From Candidatus Pacearchaeota archaeon (GTDB taxonomy: Archaea > Nanobdellota > Nanobdellia > Pacearchaeales > GW2011-AR1): 28,470 nucleotides of DNA. The DNA is taken from the NCBI GenBank assembly GCA_003693875.1, contig RFLO01000041.1, positions 1 through 28,470 on the forward strand, in the 5' to 3' direction. This document shows, piece by piece, positions 1-8,536 of this stretch (position 1 is its first letter; every line of letters starts with the position of its first letter). The translations under genes were made by a program, and so were the position numbers. Below the pieces are notes generated by a model. That model saw nothing but the letters and a program-made list of their open reading frames with translations, did not search any database and had not been told where the DNA came from.

Positions 1-3000
1 CTTGAAGATATTATGAATCTTTGAAAAAGTAAGGCCTTTGTTTTCATCATCTAATTTGTTTTTTTCCTTAACAACTTCAAACTTCTGCTTTGCAAATTCG
101 CTCCTTTCGCCCGTCTTCAAAGAAAAAGTAAGATTTTCAAATACATAAAAATCCTCATTGCCACCATTATCACTAACCCTAATAATTGACCCGGATTCTG
201 GTTTTTCGTTTTTCTCACTTGCACTCCCGGAAGTAGAACTACTTGCGCTACTCCCCCCGCTCGCCTGGTTAGTTTGAGGTCCATTAGTGGCTGCTGGCCT
301 TGGACCAATCTCTCTAATCCTCGCATTCTTCTTAGCAAAAGACAAAAGCACTGCTTTGGCATAAACGCGAACCTTCAATAAAAGAAGAGATGCCTTCTCC
401 TCATTAGTACTGTCATTCGCAGCCACAATCTTCCTTAGGGCTTCATCAATATCCTGCCCCGAAACAGAAGGCTTCCCTAACAATTTATTTACCTCGCTTA
501 TGGTATTCCCAACAGAAGGGCTTATTCCCGTCTGCAAATTTTGAATGGAATCTGAGCTTATCTCCTTTAGCTTGTTAAGTGTTCCAACATAACCAGAACT
601 GCTTATTTTTTTCATAACTTCTTTGACGCTTTTCAAATCAAGAAAGCAGCGAATATTTTCCTTGCCGCAATATCCAACATCGCGCCATCGGCTGCTGTCC
701 TCCACAGAACCTTTCGTTGCACAAACTCTGACAATCCCTTTAAGATCTGCCCTTGGATTAACTGCCCCTTCTACAACCTCTTGAATATTTGGACTAATTG
801 AGGAAAGAGATGGCTTGCCATAAATGCACTCCTTTTCTGAAGTAACTTCATTTTTTGCTGCTTCGTCTGCAAGTTCCATTGAAAGTTCGTTTAGGGCAAA
901 CTCTGTTGTAACCTGTTCAAATCCGCAGTGTGGCTGTCCATCAATTTCAACGCAAAGTTCTTTGTACCCGGCAGGAGCCGTAAAGTCCAAAGTTTCTGAA
1001 GCCGTTTCCCCTCGCGGGACATAGCCTGTCTTGACCATTACCGTTGGATTTGAGACATAATACCCAGAAGTTGGCGGGCTTTGAAGATAAATTCTAAAAT
1101 TCACTCCCTTGTCCTTGCCGGCATAAATATGATAGTAAACCTTGTAAGCAGAAGTTGCCGGAAGCGTCGCTTCACTTAAAACACTCTCTGAAAAACGAGC
1201 ATAAAACTGCGTTGGAGAATCCGGTTCAAGAAGCTTGTCAATAGCTTTCGCAGAAGTTGGAATACTTGTCCCAATAAAGCTCCTGCAAAAAGTGCTCCCT
1301 GCTTCCTCAATGCTTCTCAATTTGAAAGCTCTAAACATCTCTTTTGCATAGTTGTCGCGAAAAAACTTTGCACTTTCATCAAAAGCATCAACCGCACTCT
1401 TGGCAAAAAGATATTCCCCTCCGCCACGAACACCGGCACGGCTGCCGGAAACAGATTCAAACAGTGCTGGAATAAGAAGCCGCGTCATCGGAGCTACCTG
1501 CTTCCAAAAGAACTCGCATTTGTAAACTGAAGTTATCTCATCGCAAATCCCAACATACCTTCCGCTTTTAGCATTTTCTTTTAGGCAATCACGATAACCT
1601 TTCAGGACAGAAAGGTACGCGTCAATGCCCGCGTGAATCCCGCTCAAGCAAACAGGAACATAAATCTTTTCGTTAAAATTCGGAAGGCAAAGCACAATGC
1701 TTCCAATAACCCCTGACTGGATAACGCTTGAAACAGGAAATCTTCCACCCATATCGCAACGCGAAGTTGGACAAACTACCGGATCACAGACATTAAACAG
1801 GATAAGGCATTCATCAACACTCATAAGATCCTGGCACTCAAGCCCCCCAATCTTAACAAAGGGCTTCCCAACACTAAAAGATTCTCCAAAAATCTTAACT
1901 CTGGGGCTGCCATACTGCCTTGCCGCCTCCCTCAATGCACTAAGTCCTGTTCGATAAAGAGCCTTGACCTCCCTGGGTGAAAGACCCTCACAGCCTATAA
2001 ACTGGTCAACACTACCCGCAGTATTGATATCAAAACTCTGACATATGTCATCACCTTCTCCATGCTCAATAAGGCCGTTCTTGCCAACCGAGCAAATCTT
2101 AAAATAAGTGACCTCTCCAGAAGCCCTGTAACCCTTGGGAACATTCTCCAAAATAGAACCCCCTGAACTTTCCACATAAGAATACCAAAAACCTCCATTA
2201 AACTCAAAAGGAACTATCGCGGGATAAGCCTTGTCCCTCCCGCTCTCATAATACCTAACTTCCAGATTTTCTTCTCCCCCCTTCTTAAAACTACACTTAT
2301 TTCTGTCATTCTTGCCCCCTCCATCATTATTAGAATTTTTCAAAAAAGAAGCAAGCGACTTTAGCCCTTCATTAAGCGTCTTTTCTGCGATTCTTCTCAA
2401 TTCCTGTCTTTTAATAAGTTCCTCATACAAAAGAACCGAACGAACCTGAGAAACCGTAGTAAGATTATCTTTAGAAATATTCACTCCATCTACACTCCAC
2501 GACTCATTCTTCAAGGATTCCTTAAGCTTGTTAACATACTCTTTTGTATTGATAACAGTGCCTTTATCAAAAAGCCCACCGCTTGAAACCATTCCTTGCT
2601 TTTTAAGAACCGAATCCATCTTTTGATTAACATTTTTAAGTGCTTCGGCAACTTTCTCCACATCTCTTTCAATTTCAGAAGAATGTTGCTCATAACACTT
2701 TAAAATCTCATGAGGATTCCCGCGGCTACTCTCCCTGCAAATTTCGCGATAATAATCCATAACTTTTTTCCTTGCTATTGCCTTCCCACTAAACCCGCTA
2801 AAAAAATTCTTAAGTGTCAAAACCGCAGAAGTTGCAAGGCACGCCCCCTTAAAGCCGCGAACAAGCTTTCCTATGTTTTTGTTTATCCTCTCCCACTTTT
2901 CAATAGTCCTTTCTACCTTTTCGGCTTTTTCAAGGCTCTTGTTTGGATTAAGCTTAAAGGCTCTTTTTTCAATTCCAATACTAAAAGTAAAAGGAGCCGA

Positions 3001-4653
3001 TGTCCGAGCAGAGCTTATCTTTGGAATAACCGAAACATAAGCCACTGGCTTAACACTCACATCCAAAAGCTTTATGTTATGACTTCCAAGTCTTAGAAAA
3101 CCGCCCACCTCAACCTTGCCTACAACCCCTTTATCACCCTTTGAAACCAATCTAAACTCCGCCCCACCCGGAAAAATTCTTTCAAGATAAATCTTATCGC
3201 CGCTATTCTCCCACTTTTCTCCTTCCCCCTTATTTAGTAGCTCCCCCCCGTCAACAGAAAAGTCGGCACTCTTTTCCTCTTTGCCCTTTTTCCAATCGGC
3301 AATGCCAATAAAGTGATGCTTCCCTGCAACATAAACTCCCCTATAAGCATTTGAAAAGTCATATCCTGAACGAAGAATAAGTTTTCGCAAGCGAACATCT
3401 TCGCCATACTTATCAATAAAGGTTTTCTCAAGACTTTTTGCCTCCTTGCTTCTTCCAGTTTTTAACGCAACACGAATACCCTCAAGCAAGGCTTCTTTTC
3501 CAAAAACCCTGCCCGAAAGATCCTCTTCCGTATTTGGAAAATCATTCAAAATTTCGTAAATTGTTTCATTCATTTTTGTAAAATTTTCATCATCGTTCCC
3601 GTTTCTACTATTTCTGCCATCTCCATTCTTCTGAGCAACAAGTTCAAAAGAACCAGAACCCGCGCACGATATTTTAGCAGAAACTTTTTCGCTCTTATTT
3701 CCTCTATCAGCTTCTTTTTCAATTTGGATATTTGAAACATAGCACTGCCCATTCAAAAATCGCGAACCATCACGCAACCAAGTTTCATGGCCATCAACAT
3801 CAATCAGGACAGAGTCCTCATCTGCTACAACCTTGTTTAACCTGACCTTAAAAGAAGCACGGCAGTAATAGCCGGGAAGATAAATTGATGGGCTGCTTTC
3901 TCCAACCTTTAGGTCAAACTCCCTTAAGATGCGGTCCGGTGCCTTGAAAACTGCAATCCTTGCATGGTCGCTTGAAACATCTACTGCCCTCAAAAAAGCC
4001 TTGCCATCAAAAAACTCAGAGCGCGCATACTCTCCAAGAAGCCATTGCTCATCACTTATAACTGGAAGGTAAAACTCGCTTCTTCCCGCCCCAAATGCCT
4101 CGTCTGCATCAAAATGGATAACCGCCGTAAGGTTTCCAGATATTTTTTCAGGAAGGTCCTTTTCAAGACCCCGCCTTACCACCAAAACAACATAGCCAAT
4201 ATTCTCAATCACCGGGCTTCCAGAAATCTTTCTAAAAGACCTAACAGCTGCTCGTGCGGGATGGTAACTTATTGAAACAATTCCTTTTGGTTTTTTACCC
4301 TTAAAGTAAATTGAAGTAATAGAAGATGCTCGAATCAGTGGATTTGTCTTAACTGAGTAAAGCTGGCAAAAAACAGGCACATTCTGGTCTTGAAGCAAAT
4401 CGCTCCTGACAACGCTCGGGCTACAGCCATTTGGTGGAATCATTACAACAAAATCTGTTCCGTCTTCCTTACACTGCCCGTCACGGATTTTACTAATAAT
4501 CGGCCAGTACTTTGAAACATCTCCGCTATAAAGCCTGTGAAAGCTTGGGGGGCTGTATTGCCACGAATTAACCGGCCCGTTAAATGCCTGCTGCGATAAG
4601 ACAGGCGAAGCTAAAAAAATCAATGCAAAAGTCAAAAAAATTCCTGCTTTCAT
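1..4653 (-). CDS. Giant secreted protein, C-terminus beyond window
   Basis: This open frame has no stop from its ATG to the left edge, giving at least 1551 residues. It starts with a clear Sec signal peptide (MKAGIFLTFALIFLASPVLS, likely cut near residue 20), so the mature protein is exported. Visible parts are a Cys-containing beta-rich N-terminal region, a helical TPR-like stretch around residues 360-420, a charged coiled-coil-like region near 565-600, a Cys-rich middle, a conserved-looking segment around 1220-1235 (GYKELCVEIDG then CGF), and a Ser/Gly/Ala linker near 1457-1480. Its ATG overlaps the stop of the upstream pilin-like gene (ATGA), so the two are probably translationally coupled. 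I recognise the overall style from DPANN genomes but know no function. A surface or cell-envelope role is an inference from the signal peptide and the pilin-like partner. I translated it by hand, so single-residue details need checking. Confidence 0.85.
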   Translation of the reverse strand, partial: MKAGIFLTFALIFLASPVLSQQAFNGPVNSWQYSPPSFHRLYSGDVSKYWPIISKIRDGQCKEDGTDFVVMIPPNGCSPSVVRSDLLQDQNVPVFCQLYSVKTNPLIRASSITSIYFKGKKPKGIVSISYHPARAAVRSFRKISGSPVIENIGYVVLVVRRGLEKDLPEKISGNLTAVIHFDADEAFGAGRSEFYLPVISDEQWLLGEYARSEFFDGKAFLRAVDVSSDHARIAVFKAPDRILREFDLKVGESSPSIYLPGYYCRASFKVRLNKVVADEDSVLIDVDGHETWLRDGSRFLNGQCYVSNIQIEKEADRGNKSEKVSAKISCAGSGSFELVAQKNGDGRNSRNGNDDENFTKMNETIYEILNDFPNTEEDLSGRVFGKEALLEGIRVALKTGRSKEAKSLEKTFIDKYGEDVRLRKLILRSGYDFSNAYRGVYVAGKHHFIGIADWKKGKEEKSADFSVDGGELLNKGEGEKWENSGDKIYLERIFPGGAEFRLVSKGDKGVVGKVEVGGFLRLGSHNIKLLDVSVKPVAYVSVIPKISSARTSAPFTFSIGIEKRAFKLNPNKSLEKAEKVERTIEKWERINKNIGKLVRGFKGACLATSAVLTLKNFFSGFSGKAIARKKVMDYYREICRESSRGNPHEILKCYEQHSSEIERDVEKVAEALKNVNQKMDSVLKKQGMVSSGGLFDKGTVINTKEYVNKLKESLKNESWSVDGVNISKDNLTTVSQVRSVLLYEELIKRQELRRIAEKTLNEGLKSLASFLKNSNNDGGGKNDRNKCSFKKGGEENLEVRYYESGRDKAYPAIVPFEFNGGFWYSYVESSGGSILENVPKGYRASGEVTYFKICSVGKNGLIEHGEGDDICQSFDINTAGSVDQFIGCEGLSPREVKALYRTGLSALREAARQYGSPRVKIFGESFSVGKPFVKIGGLECQDLMSVDECLILFNVCDPVVCPTSRCDMGGRFPVSSVIQSGVIGSIVLCLPNFNEKIYVPVCLSGIHAGIDAYLSVLKGYRDCLKENAKSGRYVGICDEITSVYKCEFFWKQVAPMTRLLIPALFESVSGSRAGVRGGGEYLFAKSAVDAFDESAKFFRDNYAKEMFRAFKLRSIEEAGSTFCRSFIGTSIPTSAKAIDKLLEPDSPTQFYARFSESVLSEATLPATSAYKVYYHIYAGKDKGVNFRIYLQSPPTSGYYVSNPTVMVKTGYVPRGETASETLDFTAPAGYKELCVEIDGQPHCGFEQVTTEFALNELSMELADEAAKNEVTSEKECIYGKPSLSSISPNIQEVVEGAVNPRADLKGIVRVCATKGSVEDSSRWRDVGYCGKENIRCFLDLKSVKEVMKKISSSGYVGTLNKLKEISSDSIQNLQTGISPSVGNTISEVNKLLGKPSVSGQDIDEALRKIVAANDSTNEEKASLLLLKVRVYAKAVLLSFAKKNARIREIGPRPAATNGPQTNQASGGSSASSSTSGSASEKNEKPESGSIIRVSDNGGNEDFYVFENLTFSLKTGERSEFAKQKFEVVKEKNKLDDENKGLTFSKIHNIFK

Positions 4654-6482
4654 TCTACTCTTACAATCAAAAGCGAATCCTCCATTAGCTCATAATTTTT
4701 CTGAAGCTCATCAAGACTCTGCGGCTCGCCGAACATCGGGACACTAATCTTCAAAACATCCCCCTTGAGCTGCTCTTCTGTCAAATACTCCTTGCTCTTT
4801 CCCCCTCCAACAAGAGCCATCTCTGACTTAGTTTCAGGAATTTCAACTTCAAAACATTTTTCTCTTGTCGCACCAAAAAAGCCGGCAAGCCCATGTTCTG
4901 GAACCTCTACACAAGTCCTTTTCTTAGAACTTGGAAAAACAATTGAACTATTGCCATAAGCATAAACCGAAACATTGTAATAGCCATCTACTAATTCAAT
5001 TGAATCCTGCTCAGGGTAGGAGGCATAGGCAGAATAGCCATCTGACTCAAAATAAACAAGGGCTCTTTCAACTTCCCCGAGATCAAGCTTTAACTTATGC
5101 TTCTTGCTTAAAACCAAAATCGCATCACTTTTGTCATTTGTAGAAATTTTTTGTTTGCCTTCGGCATACCCCTGTGCATTTGCAAAAAGAAAACCGTTGA
5201 CACATTGAGGAACCTTCGCTTTTAAAACCGCCTTTCCTCCGCTAAGCTGTGTTTCTCCAAGCTCGCAGGAAAAATCTGCACACTTAAAACTAACGCTGGC
5301 TTCAACAGGATTTAATGAGAGGTCATAAGTTGAAACTTCAATCTCCTTGTTGGCATAATCGCACGCATCAGATGTGCGGTTAGTGGATACAATCCGCGAG
5401 TTGTCTGGCATATTCCCTGAAATCAAAACAGCAATAGGAAATTGGAAAAAGTCCTCACCGTCATATAGCTGAACCATCACTGGAAAGGCAACATCATAAA
5501 CGAAGTGATACGGGACAAAACAAAAGCCAAGAACCCCAAGACCCTTCTGTGGCCCAACAGGTTTTGCAACCTCATCTCCATGAATTTCAATCTTAGTCGG
5601 CCAAGAAGGATTATACATAAAATTCACAAGGTGATTAGCTTCAAAACCGGTGTCAACAACAAAGTATTTGTTTGAAGGCTTCTCATTGTAATATGTGCCC
5701 CGAACCTTGACGGCGGGGATATTTGCCGAAAGCCCCTCCGAAATATCTTTCCTTATCTTGTCAAAAGAAAAAAACTTCGGAGAACAGCTAATCTCCACGC
5801 CAGTTACCGGAGCATAAAGCCTAACAACATCAATGGCATAATTTTCAAGAAATCTCTGTTCCTTTTCTGCATTGTAAATCATCAGTGCCTCATCGTAAAG
5901 CTTTCCAAGATTGCTGTTAAAATCAACTTCGTGTTCAAGAATTGCTGTTGACTGGTTTCCCCGAAAAACCTTGAACGGTGCATCAACAAAAACCTTCACG
6001 CCATCATCATAAATATCAACCGAAACATCTCCCGAAGTTGCATAAACATCAAAACCTTCTTTTTCAAAACTTGAAAAATCGCAATCCTCAATCCGCTCCC
6101 TTATGTATTCGGCAAGCTGTTCCTCCATTTGCTCTTTTGTCGGTACCTTTTCCCGAACAAGATTATTTCCTGAAACATAAAACCAGTAGGGAACCCCCTG
6201 ACCTAAAAAATCAAGCTCTGAAGAAAATGGCATAAAAGGAGAGCCTGGTTCAAAGACTGGTTTTTCAATATAGCCCGCAGAATCCCCAAGAAGTTTTGTC
6301 CCATACCTTGCAACATCCTCAATACAGGAAAGATAAGCATCGTAAACTGGTTTAAATTCCGAAGACACGGCACTCTTCCCACTTGGCTTGACAACAAAGT
6401 AAATCGCTATTGCCCCAACAATCACTAAGGCAACAACAACAAAAATTGTAACCTGCCCCCTTTTCAAAACCAAATTGCTCAT
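4650..6482 (-). CDS. Large pilin-like membrane-anchored extracellular protein (610 aa)
   Basis: The N-terminus has a class III signal: LKRGQ followed by a hydrophobic helix (VTIFVVVALVIVGAIAIYF). This is typical of archaeal type IV pilin-like proteins processed by an EppA/PibD-type peptidase. The following ~570 residues are soluble, beta-rich and contain paired Cys, consistent with an extracellular domain much larger than a normal pilin. A GTG lies one codon upstream, but the ATG at 6482 is preferred because a TATA-like element (minus strand ctttatata, 6504-6512) lies 26 nt before it, as expected for a leaderless transcript. It overlaps the giant secreted protein by 4 nt, so the two probably form a complex. 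I recognise no named domain in the ectodomain; function unknown. Confidence 0.85.
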   Translation of the reverse strand: MSNLVLKRGQVTIFVVVALVIVGAIAIYFVVKPSGKSAVSSEFKPVYDAYLSCIEDVARYGTKLLGDSAGYIEKPVFEPGSPFMPFSSELDFLGQGVPYWFYVSGNNLVREKVPTKEQMEEQLAEYIRERIEDCDFSSFEKEGFDVYATSGDVSVDIYDDGVKVFVDAPFKVFRGNQSTAILEHEVDFNSNLGKLYDEALMIYNAEKEQRFLENYAIDVVRLYAPVTGVEISCSPKFFSFDKIRKDISEGLSANIPAVKVRGTYYNEKPSNKYFVVDTGFEANHLVNFMYNPSWPTKIEIHGDEVAKPVGPQKGLGVLGFCFVPYHFVYDVAFPVMVQLYDGEDFFQFPIAVLISGNMPDNSRIVSTNRTSDACDYANKEIEVSTYDLSLNPVEASVSFKCADFSCELGETQLSGGKAVLKAKVPQCVNGFLFANAQGYAEGKQKISTNDKSDAILVLSKKHKLKLDLGEVERALVYFESDGYSAYASYPEQDSIELVDGYYNVSVYAYGNSSIVFPSSKKRTCVEVPEHGLAGFFGATREKCFEVEIPETKSEMALVGGGKSKEYLTEEQLKGDVLKISVPMFGEPQSLDELQKNYELMEDSLLIVRVE

Positions 6483-6503
6483 CACATCTTAAAATAAAAA
6501 AGA

Positions 6504-6512
6504 TATATAAAG
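6504..6512 (-). promoter_or_regulatory. TATA box for the 610-aa pilin-like gene
   Basis: Minus-strand ctttatata is centred about 26 nt before the ATG at 6482, which fits an archaeal TATA box giving a leaderless mRNA for the pilin-like/giant protein pair. Confidence 0.6.
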
Positions 6513-6522
6513 ATTGTGAATG

Positions 6523-6609
6523 TCAACCAGAAAGAAAAAAGTAAGCAAGTATTGCTAAAGCTATTAAAATTCCAAGGATTACCAAAATCGTCATCTGCGC
6601 CTTCTTCAT
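6523..6609 (-). CDS. Possible 28-aa pilin-signal-like membrane peptide
   Basis: This ATG frame encodes MKKAQMTILVILGILIALAI, then LAYFFLSG and a TGA stop. It is a short basic end (KKAQ) followed by one hydrophobic helix, the same pattern as the start of the neighbouring 610-aa pilin-like protein (KRGQVTIF...). The ATG begins two nucleotides after the discriminator base of the tRNA gene, so tRNA 3' processing could leave an mRNA starting almost at the AUG (inference). No separate TATA box is evident. It may be a true microprotein, a remnant of a longer pilin-like gene cut short by a stop, or chance. Codon-level conservation in relatives would decide. Confidence 0.4.
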   Translation of the reverse strand: MKKAQMTILVILGILIALAILAYFFLSG

Positions 6610-6610
6610 A

Positions 6611-6681
6611 TGGCCCCACCAAGAATCGAACTTGGGCCTCATCGAAGTCAGCGATGCGTTCTACCACTAGACTATGGGGCC
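6611..6681 (-). tRNA. tRNA-Val(GAC): tRNA-Val (anticodon GAC)
   Basis: The minus strand folds as a 71-nt cloverleaf: acceptor GGCCCCA/TGGGGCC with discriminator A73, D-arm GTCTAGTGGTAGAAC, anticodon stem CATCG/CGATG around loop CTGACTT, a 4-nt variable loop, and T-arm CCAAG-TTCGATT-CTTGG. The anticodon is GAC, and A35, C36 and A73 agree with valine identity. CCA is not encoded. Two oddities are U at position 37, normally a purine, and a C12-A23 mismatch in the D stem. No intron is seen. Confidence 0.85.
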
Positions 6682-6704
6682 ACTCGAAAGAAAAACAGTC
6701 CTTG

Positions 6705-6712
6705 CTTTTAAG
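6705..6712 (-). promoter_or_regulatory. TATA-like element upstream of tRNA-Val
   Basis: A minus-strand acttaaaa-type sequence is centred about 28 nt before the tRNA 5' end, a reasonable archaeal tRNA promoter position. It overlaps the 3' end of the upstream small HTH-like gene. Confidence 0.4.
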
Positions 6713-6986
6713 TCTTGCGCCTCGCTCTTCCTCCCTTAACCTGCCCCCACCTGCCACTAATAAACTCCACATCAAAATCCTTCGGATTAAAACCACAAAG
6801 CAAGCAAATGTCAAGAAAAAGGTCCTTCGGCAAAATCCTGCTTTCAACAAAATAATTCTTAAGAGTAGAATAATTAACCCTCAAGCCAAACTGTAAAAGC
6901 CCCCTAAGTGACGGCGAGTTAAGCTTTCTTATTGCAGCCTTCAAAAATTCTCTTTGCCCTCCATTGCGAAAAAAGACTCTCTCCAT
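6708..6986 (-). CDS. Small HTH-like conserved archaeal protein
   Basis: A 92-residue basic protein with helical segments. YSTLKNYFVESRILPKDLF looks like a helix-turn-helix followed by a conserved loop, and the C-terminal motif WGQVKGG is, from memory, shared with small archaeal DNA-binding-like proteins. An upstream ATG at 7004 would add six residues. The ATG at 6986 is preferred because an A/T-rich element (minus ctaaaaac, about 7008-7016) is centred about 26 nt before it. It ends just upstream of the tRNA-Val gene. Binding of DNA or RNA is inferred from composition only; target unknown. Confidence 0.6.
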   Translation of the reverse strand: MERVFFRNGGQREFLKAAIRKLNSPSLRGLLQFGLRVNYSTLKNYFVESRILPKDLFLDICLLCGFNPKDFDVEFISGRWGQVKGGRARRKT

Positions 6987-7043
6987 AAAGAAGAGAAAAT
7001 GCATAAGTTTTTAGATTTAACTGCGGGACCATCAAACAGCAAA

Positions 7044-7051
7044 ATTTAAAA
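7044..7051 (+). promoter_or_regulatory. TATA box of the eL42-eS1-ndk operon
   Basis: An atttaaaa element is centred about 26 nt before the eL42 ATG at 7074, implying a leaderless operon mRNA. Confidence 0.6.
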
Positions 7052-7073
7052 AAGAATCAGAAGATAGATTACC

Positions 7074-7376
7074 ATGAAAATCCCAAAGAAAGTAAATCGG
7101 TATTGCCCTTTTTGCAAGAAAAAAACAGAACAAAAAATAAAAGAGCCAACCAAGCAAAAAGCAAGCTCACTTAAACGCGGAGGAAAAATAAGAATCAGGC
7201 TTCGCGGCCTATGGAGGGGAATTGGAAACAAGGGAAGATACTCCCGTATGAAAAACCAACAAAAAAGGAAAAGGAAAACTACAAAAAAAACAAATCTCCT
7301 TTACACATGCACTGAGTGTGGAAAATCAAAAAACCAAAAAAAAGGAAAAAGAACCAGCAAAGTCCTAATTGAATAA
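7074..7376 (+). CDS. rpl44e: Large-subunit ribosomal protein eL42 (L44e)
   Basis: A 100-residue basic protein starting MKIPKKVNRYCPFCKKKTEQ, the signature opening of archaeal L44e. Cys11 and Cys14 (CPFC) plus Cys79 and Cys82 (CTEC) form the expected zinc site, and a long Lys/Arg-rich middle contacts 23S rRNA near the E site in known structures. It is the first gene of an operon; its TAA overlaps the ATG of eS1 by one base. Length is close to the family norm of about 90-95 residues. Confidence 0.95.
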   Translation: MKIPKKVNRYCPFCKKKTEQKIKEPTKQKASSLKRGGKIRIRLRGLWRGIGNKGRYSRMKNQQKRKRKTTKKTNLLYTCTECGKSKNQKKGKRTSKVLIE

Positions 7377-7921
7377 TGGCAGAAAGAAAAAAATACATAG
7401 CAGTGAAAGTTCCAATGCTAAACTCTGAACTAAGAGTCTTGGGAACCCCAAAAGAATTGCACAACAAGACAATAAAACTCGACCTGTCAAGAAAAAGTCG
7501 CGGAAAAGGCATCTTTGTTAAGTTTAGAATTTTCAATACCGAGGACGGGTTAGTTGGAATCCCAAACCGCCTTGAACTTCTAACAACCTACATCAGAAAA
7601 GCAATGAGAAAAAGAACAAGCTATGTAGAAGATTCTTTTAGAACAAAATGTGCAGATATCCGTGCAATAGTCAAGCCATTCCTCATAACAAGAAAAAAAG
7701 TTTCCCGCGCAATCCGAAAAAATCTGCGAAACACAGCAAGAGAGTTTATAACCGAATACCTAAAAGAAAAAAATTTTACAGAAGTCTTCAAGGAAGTCTT
7801 TGACGGAACGCTCCAAAAAGCAATGCTGCCAAAACTCAAAAAAGTGTATCCCTTGGCTTTTTGCGATATAAGAATTTTTGAAACAAAAGAGATTCAAAAA
7901 GCAAAAATCCAAAATGATTGA
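7376..7921 (+). CDS. rps3ae: Small-subunit ribosomal protein eS1 (S3Ae)
   Basis: A 181-residue protein recognisable as S3Ae by the central block RTSYVEDSF, then KCADIRAIVKPFLITRKKVSRA, which matches the conserved core. The family is usually about 200 residues in archaea, so this copy is slightly short, mainly at the N-terminus and in loops. It sits near the mRNA exit on the 30S platform in known ribosomes. It overlaps eL42 by one base and ndk by eight bases, indicating one transcript and coupled translation. Confidence 0.92.
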   Translation: MAERKKYIAVKVPMLNSELRVLGTPKELHNKTIKLDLSRKSRGKGIFVKFRIFNTEDGLVGIPNRLELLTTYIRKAMRKRTSYVEDSFRTKCADIRAIVKPFLITRKKVSRAIRKNLRNTAREFITEYLKEKNFTEVFKEVFDGTLQKAMLPKLKKVYPLAFCDIRIFETKEIQKAKIQND

Positions 7922-8405
7922 GCAAAGCCTCGTATTGATAAAGCCCGACGGAGTTGCAAGGGGGCTCATCGGAGAGATAATAAAACGATTTGAACAGCGC
8001 GGACTAAAAATAGTTGCCCTAAAAATGTTGCACCCAACAATTGAGCAGGCAAAAAGGCACTACACAGAAGACATTGCAAAAAGGCGCGGAGAAAAAGTAA
8101 GGCAACTTCTTCTGGAATTCATAACTGAAGGCCCAATAGTTGCTATGGTAATTGAAGGAGTAAACGCAATAGAAAATGTCAGGAAAATTGTCGGAGACAC
8201 CGAATCAAAATCTGCGCTTCCCGGAACAATCCGAGGAGATTTTTCCCATGTAAGCTTTGAATACGCGGACAAAAGACAAATTCCTGTAAGAAATGTTATT
8301 CATGCCTCAAGCAGCAAAGAAGAAGCTAAAAAAGAAATAGATGTTTGGTTTTCAATTGATGAAATTTATGAATATAAAAGAGCTGACGAACAGCATGTCT
8401 TTTAA
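7914..8405 (+). CDS. ndk: Nucleoside diphosphate kinase
   Basis: A 163-residue enzyme that transfers the gamma-phosphate of ATP to nucleoside diphosphates. The family opening SLVLIKPDGVARGLIGEII is present, and the catalytic phospho-histidine is His130 in NVIHASSS. GTIRGDFS (104-111) is the conserved substrate-site segment. The ATG at 7914 overlaps the eS1 stop; starting there gives the usual N-terminus for this family. Its stop overlaps the end of the convergent eL39-like gene. Linkage with ribosomal proteins suggests coordinated growth-related expression. Confidence 0.96.
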   Translation: MIEQSLVLIKPDGVARGLIGEIIKRFEQRGLKIVALKMLHPTIEQAKRHYTEDIAKRRGEKVRQLLLEFITEGPIVAMVIEGVNAIENVRKIVGDTESKSALPGTIRGDFSHVSFEYADKRQIPVRNVIHASSSKEEAKKEIDVWFSIDEIYEYKRADEQHVF

Positions 8406-8506
8406 CGTCGCTTTCCCTGGACCCATCTCTCTTGTTTTCTTTTACGTCGCGCATACCGCCAACTACGCGCTCTTCTAAATCTCTTTGGTTTGTTTTTAGC
8501 CGACAT
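8402..8506 (-). CDS. Tiny basic protein, probable short ribosomal protein eL39-like
   Basis: A 34-residue Arg/Lys-rich frame starting MSAKNKPKRFRRARSWRYAR and ending ERWVQGKRR. The order S-K-P-R-A-R, then an Arg-rich run and WV, resembles archaeal eL39, but it is shorter than the usual ~50 residues. eL41-type peptides are an alternative. Support for expression comes from a symmetrical TATA box (ttttaaat, 8529-8536) centred 26 nt before the ATG, giving a leaderless mRNA. It ends convergently on ndk, sharing stop bases. Assignment to eL39 rather than another small rRNA-binding peptide is uncertain. Confidence 0.55.
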   Translation of the reverse strand: MSAKNKPKRFRRARSWRYARRKRKQERWVQGKRR

Positions 8507-8528
8507 AAAAAATCCTCAAAAAGACAGA

Positions 8529-8536
8529 TTTTAAAT
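8529..8536 (-). promoter_or_regulatory. TATA box of the eL39-like gene
   Basis: A palindromic-type ttttaaat element is centred 26 nt before the ATG at 8506. It overlaps the stop codon of the Dph2-like gene. Confidence 0.6.

Noticed and set aside
2710..3096. 128-codon plus-strand frame
   Set aside because: It lies wholly inside the giant secreted protein gene on the other strand, has no protein-like pattern, and has no promoter; a shadow frame.
6482..6850. 122-codon minus-strand frame through the tRNA
   Set aside because: It reads straight through the tRNA-Val gene in a frame unrelated to recognisable protein; the tRNA and the mini-ORF explain the region better.
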